Shown in pieces: positions 51,206 to 63,960 of a DNA stretch of 64,000 nucleotides (position 1 is the first letter of the stretch; every line of letters starts with the position of its first letter). Origin of the DNA: Solea solea (taxonomy: Eukaryota > Chordata > Actinopteri > Pleuronectiformes > Soleidae); the NCBI RefSeq assembly GCF_958295425.1, contig NC_081139.1:13294377-13358376 (forward strand), given 5' to 3'. The notes beneath the pieces are model-generated. The model was not told where the DNA came from. It was given only the letters and a program-made list of their open reading frames with translations, and ran no database searches. A program made the translations under genes and the position numbers.

Positions 51206-54200
51206 CTATTTAGCACAACGAACTGAAATGTTATCTGCGTCTGTCACTGCACTGTGAGATTTGTAGTGTTCCAGGAGGTTTTTCCAAGCTTTATTGCACA
51301 TCAGCATCTCCAGGTTCCCTAGAGGACAAAAACATTGGGGTTATTAAGGTACACAGTGTAGCAGCACTGAGCATTAAATCTAGGCAAAGAAAACAGATTA
51401 TCTCACCAATGATACACAGTCCTTCCTTGGCCCTGGTGATACCCACATTTATCTGGTTGGCATCACCCACAAAGCCCACATGTTTGGACAGCCAAGTTCT
51501 GTCGTCACGTGGTCTGCTCTTTATCTCTTCACTTGACAGAGAGCACACTGTTGATAGGATGACGTAACGCCATTCACTTCCTGTGAGACAAAATGGTACA
51601 TGTCACACGATGAGTCCTGATATACAACTTTTTAATAAGTCTATCTGTCCATAGAAAAGACGGGGTGCTGAAGGCTTGCAAAAGTATTGAACAGTAGGTT
51701 CCTGTATAGGTCCACTGGCTGTGGTGTCAGTGTTTGCGAAAAGAAAGATGCTTTACCTTGGCTCTTTGTGAATGTTGTAACAGTAATTCCCTTCATGTGC
51801 TCCCTCCTGCTCAGCTCATCTTTTATTTGTGATACTTGTGCATTGTAGGGTGACAGAATTGCAATACTTCGCTGCTTGATTTTGGCCTCCGTCACCAGCT
51901 TCTCTGCAATGCTAATCTGTGAAAGGACAAAAAGAAATCATATGATTGAAAGCAATAAGAAAATAATGTGAATGAATTACGTAAATTCAATGACTATCAT
52001 GAGCTTAATCCCATATACTGTACTAACATTTCAATATTACTGTTTAAAATGAAGGAAGCCAATACAGTACCACTTTCTCTCTCTCTTCCAGGTTTGCTTT
52101 CGACCTCTCATTGCCCTTGCTTGTGCAGACGAACAGACTGACGGTCTCTCCTCTGACATCCCCAAAAACAATCGGCATTGCTTTCTTATCAACACGCAGA
52201 ACACTGCTGGGCTGTTTCACCCCGGTTTTCAGTTTGCCCCCATAATATTCTTCTGATGGGAACTTGCATATATCCACGTGCTATCAATGTATACAGTTAA
52301 TGAATTACAATTTTAATTAAAAACACACATTTTGTAACACAATATAACCAAAGTCTGTACATACTCCATATAGGCCTTCATACAATATACAGTATAAAAC
52401 ATATAACATACTTCACTCCTATATATTCATATATTTCAAGTTCTCACCATTCTGTACTGGATGTCCAGCATCACCGTCCGTTTCTCTTGGATTGTGTAGT
52501 AACGCTCAAACAAGGACTTGGACATCCCCAGCTGTCTTGCATGAAAATTCTTCACAATTGGGCGTAACTGTTTGTGGTCACCGATCAAAACAATCTGAAA
52601 GAGATATTGTATAAGGGGCATAACATTGAATTATTACAGGGACTGAAATCAAAGGACCTTAACACTTTTAATGATGCAACATTTGTTCCAAGCCCTAAGC
52701 GTAACTCATTGATTCAATCATTTTGTAAAAAGAGGCAGGGATACCGTGTATGTGGGTGGATATGATATGTCCACTCGCCTGTGTGGTCCGGGAGGCACCT
52801 CCTGAGCTATATGTATGGGTCAGTGTATACATGTATATGGTGTATACTGTGTATATTTCTTATGAGCTATTATGTATGCTTTATCTTGACTTGAACCTTT
52901 TGCTAAGATTGTGGTGTGTGTGTGGGGGGGTTGTTTTTGATGTCTTATATGTAACAAAAATCAATAAACAATGTTTTTTTTTTTTTTTTTTAAAAAGAGG
53001 CAGAGACGGGTTGGGAATAAATGTATGAGGGACACTGTTACTGTTTGTGGCCCAAATTCCATTACAATATAGCTTAACAATTTTAACAAATGGGTAACCA
53101 CGAAAGAAAGTCAAGAAGACACAGCTGAGAGTGAGATTAGCTGGATCTGTTTCAATAGCACTTATTCACATTTGTCTTTTATTGATAAGATAATTGTTTT
53201 GAAGACTATTTTCATGAATTATAGCACAAAGAAGCAACATTTATCAGTCTACAAACACATTAAGGACTGCACTGATGGACATCACAAGCAAGCCATTGAT
53301 CATGAAATAAAAAGCAGACCTTTTCTGGTTTGTTGCTGACTAGTGGAATTAGGGCCTGCGGCTCAGTGGCCATCGCACATTCATCAATGAGGATCTGACG
53401 TGCATTGACAGTCTTAGTCAAGCTTGGGGCAGAAGACTGTGTGCATGTGCACAATATGATGTCATGCCTTTCAAGCTCATGTGTGCGGGCATCTCTGAGA
53501 AGTTTTTTGTATCTGGAAAAGAAAAGAAAACACCTTATTACAACCTAGTTCAGCAGATTCTAACTGAAATACAAATTTGTCATTAGTGTATGTGTTTTTG
53601 GGACATGACCAAGAAATAGTAGTAGTACCCAGTTCTCTACTATCTATTTAAATTAGTAATGTTTGCTTTCTGACATCTTCGTCTTTGTCATGACAAACAT
53701 TTAACTGTGAGGGTAAATACTGAGGGTGAGCGAGCAGCTGATAAACACATTACTGATCTTGTGATTATTTACTCTTTATGGTTTATTTTAGATACAATAT
53801 CTTGCTGCTTGAAAGAGTCCTGCCAGGGGTGCACTGGGACTGTAATACATCATCTGAACAATCGCTTTAAGGAGATACCAAAGTGATAGATACAAAATAG
53901 TAACCACTGTAACATTATAACCAAGGACTATAGAGTTGTTTTCTTTTGACTTAGTGTCTGTGAAAATAAAACACCACAAGACCAACCACTGGCAATGGGA
54001 ATGATGTTGGTCACCTTGGCTTCGCCTATATGTTTAAAAAAATCATCCTGGGTATACCTGCTGATTTCAGTGTGAAAGAGGTTTGATACAACCTGGGACA
54101 TAGAGATACAGAGGACTTACATGCAAGTGGATGAAGAGCGGAAGCATAAACGCTGCTGGCAGTAATATTTTTGTGACATAAAACTATTCTTAATATTTTC

Positions 54201-57200
54201 TGCACTGTCCATTGCTCCTCAAATCTAACAAACCTAAACTTTCACAAGATAATGTACATATATCATATGCCTTGTAAGGTACAGCATACAGCCAGTTCAG
54301 CACTGGTAAAATAGAGGGAAAATAAAAATAAATAAATACATTTAACAAAAAAATGCCAATTTCTTTGTGTTATTGCTGTAACTCTATTGTATTTTGGAAT
54401 CCAATAGGCCTTCAGCTAAAAGGTTATTTTTTATCATTCTCCTTCAGTTCAAAAGCATGACAACAAATAATCCTTCTACACTTACTCTTTCACCTCCTGA
54501 GCTGTCAGATCTTCCTTATCGTCTATACGCTGGTCAAAACTTTTGATTTGACTTGAATAAGGATTTTGTTCTTCTCGCATGCGGTGATGCAGAACGATGC
54601 TCCTAAAACCACATAAAAGTATGTCGATGTGTTAGTTAATCAAAAAGTGGGACAATGAAAAGTGTCAACAACTTGCGGGATTACAATACCTGATCTTTGG
54701 ATTTGACTTTTCTTGGCGTCGTGTCCTTTGAGAAAACTGAAGGTTACCTTCTGGATAGGGGTAATCAAGCATCTCCATTTGTTGGCTGTACACTCTGAGG
54801 GACTTCATTTGGTACTCTTCTTCATCCTCACTGAGGAACTTAAAGCTGTTCTCATACTTCATCAGGTACTCTGTGTTACAGCAGTAAAAGAAACCACAGT
54901 TAGGCAATGCTAACTATTTTACAATGCAATTTTATAATGATCCTCATTGACATAGAGTAAATGTGCATAATGACAAAAAATGGGTTTTTCCAGACAGTTA
55001 ATTGCAATTGATCATGTCAGATTTGTGTATATAGATATAAATTATCTGCGTGGGTTGCTTTGATAACAACGTAGACATACCCACTGCATCCATCCACCAC
55101 ATCTCAATCCACATCCAAATGTGGTTTGAATTGAAGTTTTAATGCTGTTCAGACTTTTGAAAATCAATCTGAATGAAATCTAGATGAGTTTGTTTTTATT
55201 TGCCTTCAGTTGTATTTAAACTTCACTTTACCAATCAGTTTGTCTCTGTCTCTCCGTCAGCCTGATATTACGATTTTCGTTTGTGTGGCATTAGCCATGT
55301 CATGGACTTAGGTTTATACCCCTCAACACAACCCTCACAATTAATTCAACCACCGATTACTTACCATTTAACACATAAATCAAGGATTTAAGGTTATGTC
55401 TGTAATCCAAAAGTCCAGTTAATAAACTATGCCTGGCATAATTGTTGTTGTTTTTTTTAGTTTCCCGATCAACATAATTTAGCCTAAAATTATAATTAAA
55501 GAAAATGTAGTTTAAGAACTATATTTTGTGGATCTTGACTGAATTGAATGAGCAGCTCCAAATGTTGATAATCTGTAGATATACACACACAGGGACAAAA
55601 TACTACCCCACACCAGTGTGCAGGGTAATTACGTTAACAATTCAGTAGAGCAAAACTTGCCTGCAACAACATCAACAGACTTGTTGGATGGACCACAGTA
55701 GAGAATAACTTGTTTCTTGTTCTCATCGTCAAATTTCCTTGGGTTGAGAATGTTCAGCTTCCAAAAACAGTACAATAAGTACACACCCACTATTGACTTG
55801 CCAGTTCCTGAAAGACAATATACCAAATATGTTTTGAGCCTTTGCAGAAAATATGAAGCACCAGAGTGATAACATGTTACAGGTCTTACCAGGTGGTCCC
55901 TGAATCAGTGTGAAGACATTATTTAGAGCTTTATCCACAGCAACATACTGGCAATTGTTAAGGTCTGGAAATCCATTTGGTAGTTGTTCCCTTATGATGT
56001 GCCGCTTTGCTTTACAAGACAAAATGAGAAAATAAATTATTGAGCATTTTAAAATGCTTTTCTTTATCGTTAAATAAATCTAAAGACATATATAATATGT
56101 ATTCTTTGTTTACAGTCTTTTGGAATCAGATGTCCAAGTGCTTGTCCAAGTGCTATTCTCTTGACAAGATCGCATGCAGATGGAATGGTGACCACGGCAT
56201 TTTCTGTCCGACTACAAAACACACACACACACACACACATAAATGCAATAAATTGCAATGTGAGATGAGAAGTATGATGGTCGTACACTGGTAATATCAT
56301 AATGAACTTAAGTTGAACTTACCTGTCAGGAAGAAGCTTAGGGATGATTTCAACAGTGAAAGCTGTGTTTTTCTCATGGACACACTTTGGAGTTTCCATT
56401 GGCTGGTGATTGGCATAGAATTCAACTTTATGTTGTTCTTTAGTAAAGTTTATCTGCTTCTCTACTTTGCTGGTGACACAATGGGCTACCCATGTGAACT
56501 CTCTGGGATCCATTACTGAGTAATGTTCCAAAGTTGAGGCTGGCAGCCCTCTTTTTCTTATGCACAATAAGCACTTTGAAAGGTTGCATTCAATGGCCCA
56601 TTCATCGATCCATTCCTGAGGTAAGACAAAGCTTCCTGTGAGTCTGCCCCCCTGCTCTTGCCTGAAGTTTACCACAAGGTTCTCAATGACAATGCTGTCA
56701 CTTTCACCCACTGCAGTGGTGGCAGATTCCATCTCACACAGTGGTTTCCAGATGTCTATATATTTATCTGTGTCAACATACTCAAGCTTTGCAGGACTAT
56801 CTGCAGATCTATAGAAGCATTTCACTGGGTTGTGGACATGGTCCACACAAATCTCAAAATTTGGTTTAATGTGCACCAACTGAACAGTAGGCATTTGGTA
56901 ACCTCTTTTGATTTCTGATGTCATTTGGATCTGAAATGTGTCCCTTGGCTGCAAATGGAGGTTGAAGTGAACGTAATGCTTGTTGTCATCTTTGCCGTCC
57001 TTAGAGGTACATGTGTCAGTCTCACCTGATGACTGTGACAGTTGCTTGGCATTAGCATTTGTTATGAGAGACATTGCATGATCCCAGTTTTCTTCATCAA
57101 TTGCTTCAACAGTGGCTTTCCATACTGAAAGTGGAAGCTCAACACAAGGACCACAGTTTGGCAGCATTTGAAAGTCTTGCTGAGTTTGCATGGCGTCTGC

Positions 57201-60200
57201 AGTATAGATCCGCCTTTTCCATTTCAGAATGATGGAGGGATGTGTTTCATTGAAAAACGGTTGGTCGTCCAATTGCAAATCTTTGTACATGATGAATAAA
57301 CAGTCTGGGAAGATGTCCTTGTTGCAAGGGAATGACACTGCAAAACTATCTGTGTTGGGATCTGCACTAACAACAACTGCTGTCTTCAAAACACTTTGTT
57401 TGGTTATGCTCACTGCATATTTGAGCTGCTCTGCCTTCTGATCATACGCTTTGACTTTTATGAGCTTGTCATTCATTTGATCACACAAAGTTGTGCTCTC
57501 TGCTCGAGTGTATTGTGGATCCCCATCTCTAATGACACTGTGCAAAAGTCTCTGTAAGACAATGTCCGTGTACCGCCGAATCGGTGCTGATGCTTGTGTG
57601 TAAGACGGTACATTCAGAGAATAATGCAAAATATCTGCCTTAACAGAGGGGTTGGAGCAGATGAAATAAGCCTTATTACAGCATCTCCTGAACTCATCAA
57701 GAACTGGTTGGAGGAGTGGGTGCATATCGTCTGCGGCAACCAGGTCCACCATTTTGTCGATATCATTTGCTCTGGCAGCTGACTGGATATCTGTCCACAC
57801 TTGTGTGAGTATGCAGAAGTTCTCAAATTTGGAGGCTTGAGTATCATGTTCAACTCTATGCCGCACATGAAAAGACAGAGGTATGACTTCATTCCATGTA
57901 TTCTTGAATTCTGTAATCTTTTCAGAACTTGGTCCATCTTGACAGCGAAGGGGTGTGCAATCGCTCGTTGTTTTTCTTCTAATCAATATTTCAGATGCTT
58001 TTGTGTTGAATAACACATTCAGCTCTTCAATCATCAGATGTGCTTTGCGATTTCCAGGCAATCTATTTTTCTTAGGTTCACAATAAGCCCAATCCACAAG
58101 TCTGGTCTTTCTTTGAGCTTTTGCAAAACAATAAGCTACTTTAACACAGTCTTCTACTCGTGTCGTGTCAAAATTAGGCCTTCTTCCATAATTTTCGTTG
58201 ATCATTTTCTCTGCATCTTCATAAGACAGCTTTTTATTAGAGTTGATTTGTGACAACTGGAGTTTTGGTCCTTCAGTGATCTCATTTGTTTTCTTGTCCA
58301 TTTTGAAAATCAGTGAAACCACTCTGCGGTCTTTATCTTGCTGAAGACTGAAGTAGTCAGTGCACAGATCTTTGTGAATCATATGAATGGCCTCATACTC
58401 ATTTTTGTGGTAATATGTAGCCCCTTGATGTTTTGCATCCTGATCTATTTTACCACCTGGTCTCACATAGCTTGCAACATCTGAAATGTGGACTCCCAAC
58501 TCAAATTGGTCTCCAGTGTCCCTGACACTGATGGCATCATCCAAGAGTTGTGCTGTTTCTTTATCGACAGTGAATGTTGTTACCTCAGTCATGTTCACTC
58601 TAAGTGCCTCTTCTTCATCTATCCTTGAGAAGACCTCATATGATTTAGGTTTAGATGCAACTGTAAATTCTGCATTCAAAATTGTTAGTCCGGCTTCCAA
58701 TGAGCTTCCAACTGGAAGGATTTCGACAATGTTTCCCAATGGAAATGTACAATCTTCTCTCCTTTTAATCACCTGCACCATAAATACATTGTTCTGTCTC
58801 AGTTTTTCATCAAAACGTTCATACCCTACGATCTTCCAATATCTATGTATTTTCTTCCACAGAGGAAGGAGGTTACGTGTTCTCTTGCTGATCAGTATGC
58901 GTATTTTGGGATGGGATCTTGAAATAGGAATCATCATCCTTTTGATATGTTTGTCATCAGACAACGGTTGTTTGAAGTGATCCACATCTTCAAACAGGCA
59001 CACGAGGGGTGCTTCAGGTTTCTCGTTTTCCCATTCTCTGGTGCTTGTACTGGTGGGGTAATCCGGTTGTTTGCCAAAGTATCTGTTATGTGACCTTTCT
59101 TGCTCGTACATCCCCATTGGTTTTTCAAATAACTCTGATTGGTCAGTGTGAATTTTGATGTTTGTTGATCTTGAATCATAGTGATTGAAGTCTTCAAAAT
59201 CCAGACTGTCATCTTCAGAACTATACTGTGTTGCCAGCTGTTCATACTCATCTTTCAACTCTTGAAGAATTGCATCACTGAAAGTATTGCTCTCTTCCTC
59301 GGGTTCACACCTTTGAAACCTTACAGTTTCCTTTACATCTTCTTCAAAGAAATCCTTTGTGAAATGCTGTGGTGTGACACTCTTTTTGTCAATGCAATGG
59401 TGTAAGTAGCTCCTCCAAACTGCAGAGCATTTGCCAAAGCAACAGAGGGCAGCAGCATCCCCAACCACAACTACCTGGGATTGAGCCCTAGTCATGGCAG
59501 TGTTTAACACATGAGCATCATTGAACAGCTCAAGACCAGGCAGGTGAGATGTTTGTAGACTGTCACGTGTTTGCACAGCTGTCATTACGATTGCCCTGAA
59601 CTGTTTTCCTGTTGAACAATAAAGACAAATTTGAAGGTATTATTAACATTAGAAAATGACAAAATTATCATTTAACATAAAATAAAGGAAGTTCATGAGT
59701 CTAAATGACATTCACCTTGCACGTTTGCTAGATTCTCAACATGGACTCTGCCGAGGCCCCTTTCTGATAGTGCTTTCCTAATTTTCCGGACCTATAAATA
59801 AAAATTAAAAAAGATTTAGATAATTAAACAATTACAAGCCTGATCAAGACAGTGGAGTTGAAACAAAATGTGCAATTTACCTGGATCCCCTCTGATACAA
59901 CGCAGATTGAACTTTGTTCCTTGTATCCCCAGGTTGATGGCCAGTGTTTGAAAATGTCTATCACTGCTTCAGTCACTTTGACAACCTCTTCGATGTTGTA
60001 CCACGTCATGGATGCAGTGTCCAAGAGACACTCTCCCCTTACATGGTGAAACCTTAGAGCATGGCCATCTGCAGGGGCTGGAACATTTCCAGTAGCTTTG
60101 ATAACATCATTTTTGCCAACATAGAAATGGTTGGATACAAACTCCACTATTTCTTTGGTTGAGCGATAGTTCTCATTGAAAATGATTCTACTTTTCTGAG

Positions 60201-63200
60201 CAGCATCACACTTTTGGCCTTGATAATAGTGGAACAAGCGGTAAAGCAGTGTATGATTTGAACGGTGATGGTCATCCACTGAGAAAAGCTTGGGCGTCAT
60301 TTGCATGTGATCACCAGCTAAAACGACTCTAGTGTTTGGCCCAGCAAGACCGAGGGCAATCAAGGCTTCACACTCCAGCATTTGAGAGGCTTCATCAATA
60401 AAAATATGGGTAAAATATCCCTCTGAGAGCTTCAGGTCATGAAAACGTTTTGCCATTGAGGTGGTGGTTATGACTATTTTGTGCCTATCAAGGGCAGCTT
60501 TTGTAGGTGGTAGAAAAGACTTTCCATCTTCTGAGAGCAAACAGTATTTCAAAGTAATCTTGTCTGTGGCCTTCATATTTTTGTTTGCTTTTATTCGAAT
60601 TGGCTTGATCCAATCATTTTTCTCATCAATGAATGGATGGAGGTGATCTCTGATGTACAGATCTGCAGAACTGTAACGAAACAAAGATGTACTGTAATAG
60701 GAATGCAGATTGTTTTTATGGTATTTAAAACGTCTCAAGCAAACAATTATTTATATACAGATAAATCAATAAACCCATTCATTTGAAAGACAGGTCAAAA
60801 GTGCTGCAAATTACCTGTTGGTGTGGGTGCAAATTAGCACTTTGTTGTGAGGCCGCTTGGAAAGCTCTCTGGCTGCAGTAGCAAGTGTGAATGTTTTCCC
60901 AGTTCCAAATGGTCCATAAACTAGAAGTGGTGCCACAAAGTTTTGGACATTTGAATTTCCTGTGATGAAGTCAATTGCTGATTGCTGCTTTGCGTTGAGG
61001 TTCTCAAACTGGATGTTGTTCACAGGAACTGCACAGCTCTTTAAGTCTGGTAACACTCTGTTTGTATCAGGAAGGAGGTCTATAGCCTTGTGCATAGTAC
61101 AGAAGTGGTGGCGGTCCAACTGAAATTGCACTTCCATTTGATACGCTTCATTGCTTTTGAGTGCTAGATCGGCGCAGCATTTTTTAGACAGTTGTAAATT
61201 TAGTTTGTTCTCTGTTGTTTGGTCACGTAGAAAGATGGCCTCATAAACCTTGTTTTGACCACTTGCAGTCAGTGGGGCTATCAGGCCAGACTGGATGCTT
61301 CGTCTGAGTACCAGTCCCTCTGGGGTGTCTTGTGTCAGATTACAAGGAACTGAGAAAACACAGAATAGCTCTCCTGGAGGAGCTTCCTTCATGCCAAATT
61401 GTGTAGTGCTCAGTGTTTCCAGTGTTGTGATCTCTCCACAAACATTAAGCCTAACAAAAATGAAACAAATAATAATATTTACCCAGTGTTTTATATGTGC
61501 AAATTCCAAACCTTATTAAAATGGTACAAATAAATGCTTCACCTTGAGAGAACCTGGTCCTCCGCATGTTCCTCATTGTAAAGGAACTGGTGCATTCTGT
61601 CTTTGTAGTTCTCCTTGGTCAGAGGTGTTGAGTTGTTGTGCGAGTATTTGTATGCAAAGTTCATTTGTGGTGGCTTGTACTGCTTTAACAGCTCCTCTTT
61701 TTCCTCTGTCCTGGATGAACATGGGATAAAAACCCTGTTCCCACGATGCCAGCGCTCAACACTTTGAGTGATGGCTTCATGGTTCACAGTTGTTTGTTCA
61801 CTGTCATCCAGTACCGGCTGGCCCAATCTTATTCGGAGTTTCTTCAAAAGTACTGGTCTCATATCAAAATCTAGCACAAGCCACTGTTCATAAAAGCCTG
61901 GATTAATGGATGAGAAAGACACGGTGATGTCGTACATAATGTCTCCACTGAAAAAGCATTTGCCTGAGGAGTAGACGCAGGCTTCAGAACTGATGTCACC
62001 AAGGGTAAACAAGGCTCCTGGTTCTTGTTTCAGCAGTGCCACATGCACAAGTTGTCTCTGTGTAGAATGTAATGATAAAAGAAAAACACATTTCACGATA
62101 CAACACAGTGTAGCTGGAATAATGTTGTGTTCTGTTGCCTGGGTGTATGGTATTTTTTACTCACTATCCCCAGCTCATTTACATACACTGTTTAACTGTC
62201 TGATTGGTGCATATCCATAAACTGTTTTGAAAGGGTTCATTCTGATTGGCCAGTGATGACATTTAACATTTATTTTATCATTTGAATAATGTTCCATGAC
62301 ATCAGGGTTTGACAATATCAAAAGTACACCAATCAGCATCAACCCACTTAAAACCGAGCTACTGGTTTTGAAGTTGTGGCCTTTTGGTGTTCATCTGATT
62401 GTTTTGTTTGATATTCACAAATCGCAATGTATCTAACATGGTCTAACAAGGTGACACATCTGTTTTAAACCCCACAAACCATGAAAGAAAAAAACGGAAT
62501 CACAAGCAAGGGATCACTCTCAAGGGGACAGAAAGAAGTGTAATAAATACTGCATGTAACAAAGCACATCAACAAAACAACAGTATTTAAACATTTGTGA
62601 AAGGGGGCTGTTTATACTTTAAGAAAGAAGAATCCTGATGGGAAATCTCACCTCTGTTTCAACCTGAAAGTGCCATTTCAGTGTTGCATTGCTCTGTTCA
62701 CATGCCACAGTTAAATCTTCATCACAGGAGATGATGACATCGTCAACTTCTTCAGACATCTGTTCAACATTTTAAGTGGTGGATTATAATGGAGAATGGT
62801 AAAGATCTTAATAATTGATTGATTAAAATTAAAATCAATTAGTCGACAGTTAAAATCAGTTGTTGGTGTTTTACAACCTGCTTGATTTATTCACTGTCCA
62901 GTGTAAGTAGTTAATGAAACATTTGAAGTCATTATTGTAGTTTATGAAATGAAAGCACAGCATTTAATTCATTTAGTTGTTGAATTGTATTCCAATGTTT
63001 TGGATGAACGACATAAAGGCATTGTACCCAGGTCCTTGACTTTATCACTGACATTTTAAAATTCAGAATTAGAGAACGATTACAGCAACAACAAAAACCA
63101 TTACATTATCGGGAAGTTATTACATTATCAGGTTTTATTACATTTTCAATGGATTAAAGTGAAAGTTTTTATTACATTATCGGGGTTATTACATTATCTG

Positions 63201-63426
63201 GGATTTATTACATTATCAGGTTCTACAGAGCCTCATACTTACAATGTACACTTCATTGCTGCTGTTCCTGTATTCCTCTAAGAGCTTTTCATTATAGGAC
63301 ATGGGACTCTGGTCTTCAGTGTTGAGCTTGATATCTTTCTCCTCTGGAGCACGCATCATCCACTCCTGCAGTTCTTCCACAGAATGCGCTTTTTGACAAC
63401 CAATACCAAACCGACAAGCTTGTGGT
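51206..63426 (-). CDS. helz2: HELZ2 (PRIC285): zinc-finger, dual helicase and RNase II-type protein, 5' end missing
   Basis: Large interferon-induced helicase-exoribonuclease and nuclear-receptor coactivator. The 18 exons on the minus strand are 63243-63426, 62652-62759, 61543-62057, 60815-61450, 59881-60670, 59716-59791, 56323-59608, 56114-56211, 55890-56009, 55661-55807, 54690-54870, 54486-54602, 53320-53512, 52448-52594, 52071-52280, 51757-51916, 51407-51580, 51206-51318. They join in frame to 2,417 residues (human about 2,650); the start lies beyond the right edge. Order: end of a CCCH-type finger (ACRFGIGCQKAH), helicase 1 with GPFGTGKT (60892-60915), FIDEASQ, and ALNTAMTRAQ-like motif VI; RNB domain (HISDVASYV, SAPIRRYTDIVLQRLLHS); helicase 2 with GPPGTGKS split between exons, LIDECAMATEP, GDHKQLRP, LDIQYRM and INVGITRAKEGL. 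One intron has a GC donor, and one RNB active-site position is changed (see findings). Confidence 0.95.
52739..52990 (+). mobile_element. 5'-truncated retroposon with 13-bp target-site duplication, in a helz2 intron
   Basis: TAAAAAGAGGCAG occurs at 52726-52738 and again at 52991-53003, flanking a 252-bp insert. The insert ends with AACAAAAATCAATAAACAAT and a homopolymer T run, like the 3' end of a fish L1/Tx1-type LINE or a processed transcript. The perfect duplication is direct evidence of a fairly recent insertion; the family is inferred. Confidence 0.7.
56217..56241. repeat. (CA)n microsatellite in a helz2 intron
   Basis: About 12 CA units, only a few bases upstream (in transcript sense) of the acceptor of the helz2 exon ending at 56211; on the sense strand it reads as GT repeats before TTTTGTAG. 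Confidence 0.9.
63100..63221. repeat. Short array of ATTACATTATC units in a helz2 intron
   Basis: Six irregularly spaced units of (TT)ATTACATTATC followed by GGG or AGG, 13-35 bp apart, beginning about 20 bp into the intron after the exon that ends at 63243. Similar motifs occur in fish DNA-transposon ends; no complete element is visible. Confidence 0.6.
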
Positions 63427-63715
63427 CTACGGAGAGAATGACAAAATCAACAGCACAAAAGTGAATTAATCAAACTGCTAGTACAGGAACTGTGAGGCAA
63501 ATAGTGTAGCAAGTGCAAGGTTGTATATGTTGATCTTGTATGAGGTATGTTGTATTTTGGATGTTGTATGTGAAATACAGTGTCTATACAAAACACACTG
63601 GAGCTTTTACTCAATTTAAATTGAATGGAACAAAGTGGTATGCATAATGGTCTCCATAATCTCCACTATGAAATGACAGTGCTACATACAAAACAAATCA
63701 CAACATAGAAAGTGC

Positions 63716-63960
63716 CGGGCTGCAACTAATAATAATCTGTCGATTATTTTCTTGATTAATCAATGAATTGTTTCTATAAAATGTCAGAAAATGTTGATCA
63801 CTGTTTACCAAACCTCAAAATGATGATGTTCTCAAGTTCTTGTTTGGTCCACGTACCAAAATCATTCATTTTTGTTGTTAAATGTAGAAAAGAAAACATA
63901 AAATAGTCCATTTTAAGAAGCTGAAAAATCAGTGAGATTGTTTTAATTATTAAAAAATAC
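63716..63960 (+). repeat. hAT-like non-autonomous element, teleost type
   Basis: GGGCTGCAACTAATAATAAT, CTGTCGATTATTTTC, TTGATTAATCAATG, AAAATGTCAGAAAATGTTGA and TTTTAAGAAGCTGAAAAATC follow the order of a very common fish dispersed element. It lies within the helz2 intron at the right edge; nothing else is recognised between 63427 and 64000. Confidence 0.65.

Noticed and set aside
51290..51295. AATAAA hexamer on the minus strand inside the last coding exon of helz2
   Set aside because: It falls within codons for CNKAW; a cryptic poly(A) site is possible, but there is no supporting downstream element I can see, and the frame continues to a stop that fits the family's length.
55729..56022. Apparently broken Walker A (GPPGKTCN) in helz2 helicase 2
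   Set aside because: The frame runs into an intron after GPPG; splicing 55890 to 55807 restores GPPGTGKS, so the motif is intact.
56319..59585. 1,088-codon frame as a stand-alone RNB protein
   Set aside because: It starts inside helicase motifs and joins in frame at both ends with GT-AG exons of helz2; it is the large internal exon, not a separate gene.
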